Origin: Bacteroidaceae bacterium
GTDB taxonomy: Bacteria; Bacteroidota; Bacteroidia; Bacteroidales; Bacteroidaceae
NCBI GenBank assembly: GCA_017560125.1
Contig: JAFYOS010000024.1
Span: 1-56,428, forward strand
Reading direction: 5' to 3'
DNA: 56,428 nucleotides
The notes beneath the pieces are model-generated. The model saw only the letters and a list, made by a program, of their open reading frames with translations. It was not told where the DNA came from and made no database searches. Positions 8,260 through 19,690 of this stretch are shown one piece after another. The first letter of the stretch is position 1, and every line of letters begins with the position of its first letter. The position numbers and the translations under genes were made by a program.

Positions 8260-9882
8260 ATGTCGTGGATGCATTCTCGTCTGTTAGGTGTGGCCGTGCT
8301 GCTCTTTTTGGTGTTGGCCGGTGCGTTCATTTCGTATCAGTTTAATCGCGAGAACAGGTTGCACATGTTTGCCTTGCAGGACGAATTGCAAGGATTGAAC
8401 GACCGCGTTTACGACCTCTTCGAATTCAAATTCGATGGCATGTACAACGATAGCTGTCTGTACGAACTGCCATCGCTGTTGGATGCTTACGAGGGTGTGC
8501 CGTTGCGTGTAACCATCATATCAGTGAAGGATGGCAGCGTGCTTTTCGATACGTATGGCGACGGTACATTCATGCACGAAAACCATTTCGACCGTCCCGA
8601 GGTGATAGAGGCCTATTCGAGCGGTGTGGGATATGATAGGCGCGAAAGTACCCTTCCGTCGCATTCCGATTGCATATATAGTGCCACATATCGCAAGGCG
8701 TCCGATTTCATTGTTCGCACTTCGGTGGCCTCCGACGTTCGTTTGGCCGATATCTATCCGAGCGACAGATTTATTCTATGGTTCGAAATTGCCATAACGC
8801 TCATCTTTATTGTATTTATATATAATGTGCTGCGCCGTATGGGCTCCTCACAGTTGGCCAAGGAAAAACTGCTTGCCCATCTTAGAATATCGCAGGAGGG
8901 CCTTGCCGTGTTCGACAAGAACAGGCGCCTGATATTTGCCAATAAGCTGTTTAGCAGTTACGGCGACCTCATCTCGTCGAAATATCTCACTGATACGGCC
9001 GAAATAATATACCAGCCCGAATTTTACAATGTGCGCATGTTTCTCGATAGAAACAGCGAAGCGCAGCATTTGGCTGAGCCCTGTTTTTCGGATAAGATAG
9101 AGAAGGACGGCAGGACATACTCCGTGCAGTGCTTCCGCTTTACCGATAGGAGCTTCGAGATATCCATAAACGATGTCACACAGTCCGAGGCGCAGTCGCA
9201 GCTGAAGCAGCAGCTCACGCAGAACGTGGCCCACGAATTCAAGACCCCAGTGTGCAGCATACAGGGCTATCTGGAAACCATTTTGGCCAATTATCCCCAC
9301 AATCTGTCCGAAGAGCAGTTGAACCACTTCCTTGGCAGATGCTATTCGCAAAGTACCCGACTGAAAAACCTGGTGCAGGATATGTCGCAGCTCATCGAGA
9401 TTAGTGGCAATTCGCCATATATAGAAAAGGAGATGTTCAACCTTGCGGCGGTTGTTCGCGGACTTGTTGGCGAGATTAGCGACAAGCTTACTGCGCAGCA
9501 TATAACGGTGCTGAACGAATTGCCCGAGGTGCTCCTCGTCAATGGTAATTCGTCGATGCTCTATTCCGTGTTCAGAAATCTGTTCGAAAATGCAATAACA
9601 TATGCCGGTGGCGATTGTACCATAAAGCTCAATTGCTATCGCAGCGATTCGGAATATTACTATTTTTCTTTCTCCGATAATGGCGCCGGCGTCGAAGATG
9701 AGCATCTTAATCGCCTTTTCGAGCGTTTTTATCGCGTCGATAAGGGTCGCAGTCGCAAGCTTGGCGGTACAGGCCTCGGTCTTGCAATAGTAAAAAATGC
9801 TGTTATTTTGCATGGGGGCACAATTTCGGCCCGTCGCAACGATGGTGGGGGACTGGAATTTGTTTTTACCGTCCGTCGCTAA
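8260..9882 (+). CDS. PhoR-like membrane sensor histidine kinase
   Basis: A 540-residue sensor kinase, partner of the regulator just upstream. Order: transmembrane helix (about 7-25), extracytoplasmic sensor (26-165), second helix (170-190), a PAS-like segment (about 205-300), dimerisation domain with phospho-acceptor H325 in NVAHEFKTPV, and an ATPase domain with N box (NLFENAITYAG), SDNGAGV, FERFYRVDKGRSR and GGTGLGLAIVKN. The HEFKTPV-SIQGYLETI stretch is close to PhoR-class H boxes. I chose ATG 8260, giving a short cytoplasmic start MSWMHSRLLG directly before the first helix. An in-frame ATG at 8206 would overlap the regulator by 41 bases and add 18 residues. The signal sensed is unknown. 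Confidence 0.88.
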   Translation: MSWMHSRLLGVAVLLFLVLAGAFISYQFNRENRLHMFALQDELQGLNDRVYDLFEFKFDGMYNDSCLYELPSLLDAYEGVPLRVTIISVKDGSVLFDTYGDGTFMHENHFDRPEVIEAYSSGVGYDRRESTLPSHSDCIYSATYRKASDFIVRTSVASDVRLADIYPSDRFILWFEIAITLIFIVFIYNVLRRMGSSQLAKEKLLAHLRISQEGLAVFDKNRRLIFANKLFSSYGDLISSKYLTDTAEIIYQPEFYNVRMFLDRNSEAQHLAEPCFSDKIEKDGRTYSVQCFRFTDRSFEISINDVTQSEAQSQLKQQLTQNVAHEFKTPVCSIQGYLETILANYPHNLSEEQLNHFLGRCYSQSTRLKNLVQDMSQLIEISGNSPYIEKEMFNLAAVVRGLVGEISDKLTAQHITVLNELPEVLLVNGNSSMLYSVFRNLFENAITYAGGDCTIKLNCYRSDSEYYYFSFSDNGAGVEDEHLNRLFERFYRVDKGRSRKLGGTGLGLAIVKNAVILHGGTISARRNDGGGLEFVFTVRR

Positions 9883-9946
9883 TTTGTTGAATATCAATAG
9901 TGGTGAAAAAATAATGAAAAAAAGTATAAAAATTTTTCTCATTTTG

Positions 9947-9978
9947 TTTGCAGGTATCAAATAAAAGCTATACCTTTG
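9947..9978 (+). promoter_or_regulatory. Promoter of tRNA-Ser
   Basis: TTTG (9947-9950), 20 bases, TACCTTTG (9971-9978): an exact Bacteroidota promoter 47 bases upstream of the tRNA. Confidence 0.75.
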
Positions 9979-10025
9979 CAACGTCAAAATCAGAATGACC
10001 AACTGATGTGGCTGACAAAAATATT

Positions 10026-10110
10026 GGAAAGGTGGCAGAGTGGTCGATTGCACCGGTCTTGAAAACCGACGTACTGAGAGGTACCGGGGGTTCGAATCCC
10101 TCCCTTTCCG
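10026..10110 (+). tRNA. tRNA-Ser (anticodon UGA)
   Basis: An 85-base class II tRNA. The acceptor stem GGAAAGG (10026-10032) pairs with CCTTTCC (10103-10109), and 10110 G is the discriminator. The anticodon loop CTTGAAA gives TGA at 10060-10062, reading UCA codons. A long variable arm with GTAC pairing across TGAGAG (10071-10084), typical of serine tRNAs, precedes the GGTTCGAATCC T arm. CCA is not encoded. Confidence 0.95.
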
Positions 10111-10117
10111 CAGCAAA

Positions 10118-10143
10118 CGAGGAACAACGAAAGTTGTTCCTCG
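10118..10143 (+). terminator. Terminator hairpin after tRNA-Ser
   Basis: A perfect 11-bp stem capped by a GAAA tetraloop, eight bases beyond the tRNA 3' end, followed by a weak T-rich stretch. Confidence 0.6.
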
Positions 10144-10215
10144 AATTGTTTATATACGGTAATGATCGCCATAAAATTCCTGATGGCGTTTCAATGTCGG
10201 GCATGCAACAAACAA

Positions 10216-10896
10216 ATGAAGGTAGTAGCTTATAATATATCCGGATGTACTCAAGGTAAAATAGATTACCTTATGGCTGCAGGTGCCGACATGTATATCT
10301 TACCCGAGTGTGCCGAAAACAGCTATATAAATCTTCCTGTCGGCTACGAAATGGTGTGGAGTGGCGACGACGATGTTCCGCAAAAGGGGCTTGGCGTTGT
10401 GTGGCGAAGCGGTTTAAGCGTTTCCTTGGTCGATGATTTTAAGAAAATAAAGCACCATTTGCCGTTGCTGGTAGATGATGGTGTTTCAACGAGGTTTGTA
10501 TTGGCATGTTGGCCCACCGTTCGGAAGGAGCTGAAGAGCTATCCGCAGTTGCTCCTTGAAGCGATAAGGTTATATGCTCCCTATTTTAAGGCCTATCCAT
10601 CTATTGCTGTTGGCGATTACAATTGCTACGTAGGGCAGGCTGTCGCAAGAAAGCATTTGGGCACCTTCGAGGATTGCATCGCCGAATTTGGGAAGTATGG
10701 CATGCGCAGCCTTTATCACGAAACAACAGGTGAGCGCTTTGGCTGCGAAACCGTACCTACATTTTATTGGCGTTTCAAAGAGAATTCGCCCTATTTTTTG
10801 GACTACGCTTTCTGTAATTTCAATGTGGCTTCTTTTTCCATCGGTGAATGGGAAAAAGAAATCAGCGACCATAGGCCGCTGATTATAGAGTGGTAA
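10216..10896 (+). CDS. Endonuclease/exonuclease/phosphatase (EEP) family protein
   Basis: A 226-residue protein of the fold shared by DNase I, exonuclease III and inositol phosphatases, metal-dependent phosphodiester or phosphomonoester hydrolases. It begins MKVVAYNISG with the early asparagine of the family, then YILPECAE (metal-binding Glu), AVGDYNCY in place of the usual GDFN, LDYAFC and the C-terminal EISDHRPLIIEW with the catalytic Asp-His pair. There is no signal peptide, so it is likely cytoplasmic. Start ATG 10216 is chosen because upstream in-frame ATGs (10162, 10183) add residues unlike the family. Its 5' end lies 105 bases from the tRNA. The substrate is unknown; DNA repair or nucleotide hydrolysis are both possible. 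Confidence 0.75.
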   Translation: MKVVAYNISGCTQGKIDYLMAAGADMYILPECAENSYINLPVGYEMVWSGDDDVPQKGLGVVWRSGLSVSLVDDFKKIKHHLPLLVDDGVSTRFVLACWPTVRKELKSYPQLLLEAIRLYAPYFKAYPSIAVGDYNCYVGQAVARKHLGTFEDCIAEFGKYGMRSLYHETTGERFGCETVPTFYWRFKENSPYFLDYAFCNFNVASFSIGEWEKEISDHRPLIIEW

Positions 10897-10912
10897 TAGA
10901 ATGTGTCTGCTA

Positions 10913-11386
10913 TTATTCGTGGTGATAGGGTAGGTGGTTTATTATGGTGTAGGCCCTGTATAACTGTTCCACAAAGAGCAGGCGTATCATCTGATGCGAG
11001 AAGGTCATGCGCGAGAGCGATATTTTTTCGCTTGCAAGGTTGTAAATCCTTTGCGAGAAACCATAGGGACCGCCAACTATGAAAACAACCCTTTTGGCTG
11101 TTATCTGCTGTTTCTTTTCTATCCATGCGGCGAATTCGGTCGAGCGGAACTCCTTGCCGCCTTCGTCGAGCAGTATGACGGTGTCGCCCGGAAGTATCGA
11201 TTTCAGTATCAAGTCCGCTTCGGCCTCTTTTTGCTGTGCTTCGCTCAGTTTGCGCGCGTTTTTCAGCTCGGGGATTACCTCTATATCGAACGGGGCAAAA
11301 TGCTTTATGCGTCCCGTGTAGTCGTCTATGGCCGCTATGAGGTTTTTATCTACGGTGCGTCCTACTACTATAAGTGTTGTTTTCAT
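10913..11386 (-). CDS. rlmH: 23S rRNA (pseudouridine-1915-N3) methyltransferase
   Basis: A 157-residue SPOUT-class methyltransferase that methylates the pseudouridine at position 1915 in helix 69 of 23S rRNA using S-adenosylmethionine, acting as a dimer on assembled ribosomes. The trefoil-knot SAM site is clear: VILLDEGGKEFRSTEFA, FIVGGPYGFS and LSRMTFSHQMIRLLFVEQLYRA at the C terminus. Length matches E. coli RlmH (155). It is convergent with the EEP gene (16-base gap) and divergent from nadC. Confidence 0.95.
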   Translation of the reverse strand: MKTTLIVVGRTVDKNLIAAIDDYTGRIKHFAPFDIEVIPELKNARKLSEAQQKEAEADLILKSILPGDTVILLDEGGKEFRSTEFAAWIEKKQQITAKRVVFIVGGPYGFSQRIYNLASEKISLSRMTFSHQMIRLLFVEQLYRAYTIINHLPYHHE

Positions 11387-11529
11387 TTGGTCTGTTTTAA
11401 TTTGTTCTTTGTCTGTTCAAAGAATTGCGAAGTGGCTTCTCCCTTGTATAATTCGCAAATAAAATCCCTGGGGCTGTGTAAAACCGCTTCTAATTGCAAA
11501 CTTACATAATATTTTAGAAATTCTTTCTG

Positions 11530-11558
11530 TTGTTTTTCGTTTTTTGTTCTTATCTTCG
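11530..11558 (+). promoter_or_regulatory. Promoter of nadC
   Basis: TTG (11530-11532), 18 bases, TATCTTCG (11551-11558), then 23 bases to the start codon. Spacing is one base short of the usual range. Confidence 0.5.
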
Positions 11559-11581
11559 CGAAAATTAAAGAACAAACTACT

Positions 11582-12433
11582 ATGGACGTAAAAGAAGAAT
11601 TGATTGAGAAACTTATAGAGCTCTCTTTTGCCGAGGATATCGGCGATGGTGACCATACTACGCTTTCCTCTATCCCCGAGGATGCTATGGGTGAGAACAT
11701 TCTTATCATTAAGGAAGACGGCGTGCTGGCTGGCGTTGAAATGGCGAAGCGCATCTTTGCCCACTTCGACAAGGATTTGTGCGTTGAGGTTCTCATGGAG
11801 GATGGCACCGAGGTTAAGAAGGGTGACATCGCTATGCGTGTTTCGGGTAAGGTTCGTTCGTTGTTGCAGACCGAGCGTCTCATGCTCAATGTGATGCAGC
11901 GCATGAGCGGTATCGCCACAATGACACGCAAATATGTGAAACAGCTCGAGGGTACTAATACCCGTGTGCTCGATACACGCAAGACCACTCCTGGTATGCG
12001 CATCATGGAGAAAGAGGCTGTGAAAATCGGCGGTGGCGTGAACCATCGTATAGGTCTTTTTGATATGATTCTTCTCAAGGACAACCACGTTGATTTTGCC
12101 GGTGGCATCAAGCAGGCTATTGAGCGTGCAAAGGAGTATTGCCGCGAGAAGGGCAAGGACCTTAAGATTGAGATTGAGGTGCGCAACTTCGACGAACTTC
12201 AGCAGGTGCTCGACCTCGGTGGCGTGGACCGCATCATGTTCGACAACTTCGACACCACTGCTACACGCAAGGCTGTGGAAATGGTTGCAGGCCGCTTCGA
12301 AACTGAGTCATCGGGCGGTATCACATTCGATACTCTGCGCGACTATGCTCTCTGCGGTGTAGATTTTATCTCTGTCGGTGCACTTACTCACTCTGTGAAG
12401 GGTCTCGACATGAGCTTTAAGGCTGTTAAGTAA
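11582..12433 (+). CDS. nadC: Nicotinate-nucleotide pyrophosphorylase (carboxylating)
   Basis: A 283-residue quinolinate phosphoribosyltransferase. It makes nicotinate mononucleotide, CO2 and pyrophosphate from quinolinate and PRPP, a step of de novo NAD synthesis in the cytoplasm. The N-terminal domain carries AEDIGDGDHTT and ERLMLNVMQRMSGIAT. The barrel has VLDTRKTTPGMR, EKEAVKIGGGVNHRIGLFD, LLKDNH, IEIEVRNFDEL, DRIMFDNF, ESSGGI and DFISVGALTHS, which together form the quinolinate and PRPP site. It is transcribed alone; nadA and nadB are not in the window. A hairpin follows at 12447-12484. Confidence 0.96.
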   Translation: MDVKEELIEKLIELSFAEDIGDGDHTTLSSIPEDAMGENILIIKEDGVLAGVEMAKRIFAHFDKDLCVEVLMEDGTEVKKGDIAMRVSGKVRSLLQTERLMLNVMQRMSGIATMTRKYVKQLEGTNTRVLDTRKTTPGMRIMEKEAVKIGGGVNHRIGLFDMILLKDNHVDFAGGIKQAIERAKEYCREKGKDLKIEIEVRNFDELQQVLDLGGVDRIMFDNFDTTATRKAVEMVAGRFETESSGGITFDTLRDYALCGVDFISVGALTHSVKGLDMSFKAVK

Positions 12434-12446
12434 TAAATGAACTTGA

Positions 12447-16664
<4,218 letters not shown>

Positions 16665-16681
16665 TAGATATATTGCTACAT

Positions 16682-16720
16682 AAAAAGAGAAGCATTGGGT
16701 TGCCAATGCTTCTCTTTTTT
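16682..16720. terminator. Bidirectional terminator between beta-galactosidase gene and rng
   Basis: A 13-bp stem (AGAGAAGCATTGG and its complement) with a 4-base loop and T runs on both strands, between convergent genes. Confidence 0.85.
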
Positions 16721-16755
16721 ATGCGAATCTCACGATTTGGTGTCGTTTGAGATTT

Positions 16756-18333
16756 TTACTTCATTTCGGATTCTTCTTTCATGTCCAGTTCCTTGCCATC
16801 CGAATCGACGAATCTGTATTCAAGGTATGCAAGGCTTTGGTCGGGGACAATCCTTATGCCAAACCCATATTTGAACTGCCATTTGCGATAGAGCGATGGC
16901 AGGCCTTTGTTTATGTAGGCTGCGACATAGGGATGTAAATAGAGCCTGAATTTCTTTATCCCGATGGTGTTTACCAGTCTGTCTATTTTGCTCTCTATTG
17001 CTTCTGTGAAGAGTATGGACGAGCGTACTTTGCCTTTTCCGAAGCAAGTGGGGCATGCCTCTTCTACGGGCATGTCTATTGCGGGGCGCACTCTTTGGCG
17101 CGTTATCTGCATGAGGCCGAATTTGCTCAATGGCAGAATGTTGTGCTTGGCGCGGTCGTTCTCCATGTTCTGCACCATGCGTTCGTATAGCGCATGACGG
17201 TTTTCTGATTTGTCCATGTCTATGAAATCGACGACAATGATACCGCCCATGTCACGCAATCGGAGCTGTCGTGCCAGCTCGTCGGCTGCACCCAGGTTTA
17301 CTTCCAATGCGTTCTCTTCTTGTGTGGCTGCGCTTTTGCGCGAACGGTTGCCGCTGTTCACATCAACCACGTGCAGTGCTTCGGTGTGTTCTATCACCAG
17401 GTATGCTCCTCCTTTGTATGAAACAATCTTACCGAACGACGATTTTATCTGTTTGGTTATTCCGAAATTGTCAAAAATGGGCAGCTCGCCTTTGTATAGC
17501 TTTACTATATGCTTGCGCTCGGGGGCTATCAGCGACACGTAGTTGAGAATGTCGTTGTAGGTGCTTTCGTCGTTTACGTATATGTTTTCGTATGACGGGT
17601 TGAAAAGATCGCGCAGCAATGCTGTTGTTCTGTTCGACTCCTCGTGAACGAGTGTAGGGGGCTTGGTCGCTTTTTGCGTCTTTGCTACCATGGCGTCCCA
17701 TGCTGCTATCAGTGAGCGTAGTTCGCTGTCGAGTTCCGCCACGCGTTTGCCCTCGGCTACCGTGCGTACAATTATTCCGAAATTCTTCGGTTTGATGCTT
17801 TGAAGTAATTGTTTCAGGCGTGTGCGCTCTTCGGGTGACTTTATCTTGGACGATACAGAAACCTTGTCCTCGAAGGGTATGAGTATTAAAAAACGTCCTG
17901 CAAAGGAGAGCTCGCATGTGAGTCGGGGGCCTTTTGTGCTTATTGGCTCCTTGGTTATCTGTACGAGTATCTCCTGTCCTGTTTCAAGAGCATCGGAAAT
18001 GTTTCCCTCTTTCTGCTTCTCGGGCAGTATGGCTGCCTTGGATATGGGGAAATGTTTTTTTCTGTCGCTTGTAATCTGTTTCAGATATTTCTGAAGAGAG
18101 TAAAATTGTGAACCTAAATCGAGATAGTGAAGAAAGGCTTCTTTCCCTGAACCCACGTCAACAAAGCAGGCATTTAACCCGGGCATAATTTTCTTTACTC
18201 GCCCAAGGTATATATTACCTACCGAAAACGATACGTTCTTCTCCTCTTTGTGGAATTCCATCAGCAATTTGTCTTCTGTTATTGCTATGGAGACATCCTG
18301 AGGTTGAACATTTATTACGAGTTCACTTGTCAC
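16756..18333 (-). CDS. rng: Ribonuclease G (RNase E/G family)
   Basis: A 525-residue single-strand endoribonuclease for rRNA maturation and mRNA decay. An S1 RNA-binding domain occupies about residues 35-120 (VGNIYLGRVKKIMPGLNACFV, GKEAFLHY). The DNase I-like core carries magnesium-binding aspartates near 323 (LHVVDVNSG) and 367 (IIVVDFIDMD). A zinc-link CPTC lies near residue 426. The length matches RNase G (489 in E. coli), and the long disordered tail of RNase E is absent. In this window it lies downstream of the genes for the tiny basic protein and HU on the same strand, with 203 bases in between that may hold its own promoter. Confidence 0.94.
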   Translation of the reverse strand: MTSELVINVQPQDVSIAITEDKLLMEFHKEEKNVSFSVGNIYLGRVKKIMPGLNACFVDVGSGKEAFLHYLDLGSQFYSLQKYLKQITSDRKKHFPISKAAILPEKQKEGNISDALETGQEILVQITKEPISTKGPRLTCELSFAGRFLILIPFEDKVSVSSKIKSPEERTRLKQLLQSIKPKNFGIIVRTVAEGKRVAELDSELRSLIAAWDAMVAKTQKATKPPTLVHEESNRTTALLRDLFNPSYENIYVNDESTYNDILNYVSLIAPERKHIVKLYKGELPIFDNFGITKQIKSSFGKIVSYKGGAYLVIEHTEALHVVDVNSGNRSRKSAATQEENALEVNLGAADELARQLRLRDMGGIIVVDFIDMDKSENRHALYERMVQNMENDRAKHNILPLSKFGLMQITRQRVRPAIDMPVEEACPTCFGKGKVRSSILFTEAIESKIDRLVNTIGIKKFRLYLHPYVAAYINKGLPSLYRKWQFKYGFGIRIVPDQSLAYLEYRFVDSDGKELDMKEESEMK

Positions 18334-18536
18334 TATTCTGTTATTTAATAGGTTAATTTGGTCCTCTTTTGTGGGTGAGGACGATTCCCGATGGGGTGCT
18401 CTTCGTCGGTTGACGAATTAGCTGTTTTTGTTCATGTCGGCAACCATCGTAGGTCGCTTAAAACAAAGAACAAACTTGAAAAGTCTATAGAAATAGGTGT
18501 CTCTTGCAAGTCTGTTCTTTGTGTCTGTTTAGGCAA

Positions 18537-18629
18537 TTACTTTTTGCTCTTATGCCTATTCTTTCTCAATCTTTTTTTACGCTTGTGCGTAGACATCTTA
18601 TGTCTTTTTTTCTTTTTACCGTTGGGCAT
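18537..18629 (-). CDS. 30-residue basic ribosome-associated protein (AURKAIP1/COX24 domain, mS38-like)
   Basis: A 30-residue ORF, about 60% Lys/Arg/His. It begins MPNGKKKKRHKMSTHKRKKR and continues LRKNRHKSKK. This pattern matches the short Bacteroidota proteins of the AURKAIP1/COX24 C-terminal family, related to mitochondrial ribosomal protein mS38, which binds the small subunit. It sits between HU and RNase G on the same strand, 30 bases after HU, so it may be co-transcribed with hup. It is easily missed because of its size. The family match is from memory of the motif; the ribosomal role here is inferred. Confidence 0.8.
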   Translation of the reverse strand: MPNGKKKKRHKMSTHKRKKRLRKNRHKSKK

Positions 18630-18659
18630 AGTTAATAATTTGTTTTATGAATACTTATG

Positions 18660-18938
18660 TTACTTGTTTTTAACTTCCTGAACGAATGTCTTAGCCGGCT
18701 TGAATGCGGGGATATTGTGTGCCGGTATGATAAGTGTTGTCTCCTTGTGGATGTCGCGAGCTGTTTTTTCTGCTCTTTCCTTTATGATGAAGCTACCGAA
18801 ACCACGAAGGTAAACGGGTTCCTGATTTACCAAAGACTCTTTAACCACTTCCATAAATGTTTCAACTGTAGAAAGAACCGCTGTTTTTTCAATTCCGGTT
18901 CTTTTTGCGATTTCATTTACAACCTCTGCTTTTGTCAT
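18660..18938 (-). CDS. HU-family DNA-binding protein
   Basis: A 92-residue histone-like protein that bends and compacts DNA as a dimer. It begins MTKAEVVNEIAKRTGIEKTA, the HU/IHF helical body, followed by VYLRGFGSFIIKERAEKTAR, the start of the beta arms, and the DNA-intercalating arm with proline in IPAHNIPAFKP. The gene has a -7 box TATATTTG on the minus strand at 18990-18997 and probably leads into the mS38-like gene. Confidence 0.93.
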   Translation of the reverse strand: MTKAEVVNEIAKRTGIEKTAVLSTVETFMEVVKESLVNQEPVYLRGFGSFIIKERAEKTARDIHKETTLIIPAHNIPAFKPAKTFVQEVKNK

Positions 18939-19272
18939 TGTTTTTGTATTTTAAATTATACTTGAAAAATCGTTTTTATTTTCGAACTGCAAATATATTG
19001 CTTTTTTTGCTTTTGCAGAAATTTAGAAACTATTTTTTTGTAAAAAAACGTCATATTCTTGTGCTGCAGGTGAAAAAGTGGCTAAAACGCTCTGTTTGTC
19101 GCTGTTCCGCAATGGTTTTCATAGTTGGCTGTCGTGCGATTTTTCGACCTACTATTTATTAAGGTATAGTTTCTTGTGAATATATGGCACTAATTGTTTT
19201 TTTTGTTGTATTTTTGCAGAGAATACGCGGAAATAGCCTCCGAGGCCGGTTTCCATAATAAATTTATATTAA
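18939..19272. other. 334-bp AT-rich gap between HU and ssb
   Basis: Divergent control region. It holds the HU -7 box (18990-18997) and a plus-strand -7 box TATTTTTG (19209-19216) for ssb. No supported ORF is present; the 85-codon plus-strand frame across 18905-19162 is Phe/Leu-rich low complexity and antisense to HU at its start. I found no remnant of a coding gene. Confidence 0.6.
18990..18997 (-). promoter_or_regulatory. -7 box of the HU gene
   Basis: TATATTTG on the minus strand, 51 bases upstream of the HU start, exactly fits TAnnTTTG. No good -33 TTG is seen. Confidence 0.5.
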
Positions 19273-19641
19273 ATGTCTGTTAATAAAGTTATTCTTATAG
19301 GTAATGTGGGTAAGGAACCCGAAGTTCGTCATCTCGATAGAAATATGGCTGTAGCTAATATCGCATTGGCGACAACCGAGCGCGGTTATACGCTTCAGAA
19401 CGGTACTCAGGTGCCCGAAAGAACTGAATGGCACAATGTGGTGCTGTGGGGTGGTCTTGCCGATGTAGCCGAGAAGTATGTTCACAAGGGTGATAAATTG
19501 TATATTGAGGGCAAAATAAGAACCACTACGTACGAGGACCAGACCGGCATACGTAGATATCGCACCGAGATTCTTGCAGAAAACATGGAGATGCTTTCTT
19601 ATCGTTCGGCCAACAATTCCAACGGTGGCGATGTGAAATAG
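19273..19641 (+). CDS. ssb: Single-stranded DNA-binding protein
   Basis: A 122-residue OB-fold protein that coats single-stranded DNA in replication and repair. Motifs include SVNKVILIGNVGKEPEVR at the start, RTEWHNVVLWGGLADVAEKYVHKGDKLYIEGKI and ENMEMLS. It lacks the long glycine-rich linker and the acidic DDDIPF-type tip that recruits partner proteins in E. coli SSB, ending instead in SNGGDVK. It is therefore a short form. gldE follows 49 bases later. Confidence 0.93.
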   Translation: MSVNKVILIGNVGKEPEVRHLDRNMAVANIALATTERGYTLQNGTQVPERTEWHNVVLWGGLADVAEKYVHKGDKLYIEGKIRTTTYEDQTGIRRYRTEILAENMEMLSYRSANNSNGGDVK

Positions 19642-19690
19642 TTCCGGGTGTCCTATGTTGCACCCTATGTTTAAGTAAAATTATTTTTGA

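Noticed and set aside
8848-10116. Long minus-strand frame across the kinase gene and the tRNA
   Set aside because: It is antisense to the kinase and reads through tRNA-Ser; the part near the tRNA (DSNPRYLS, PVQSTTL) is the well-known false translation of serine tRNA genes.
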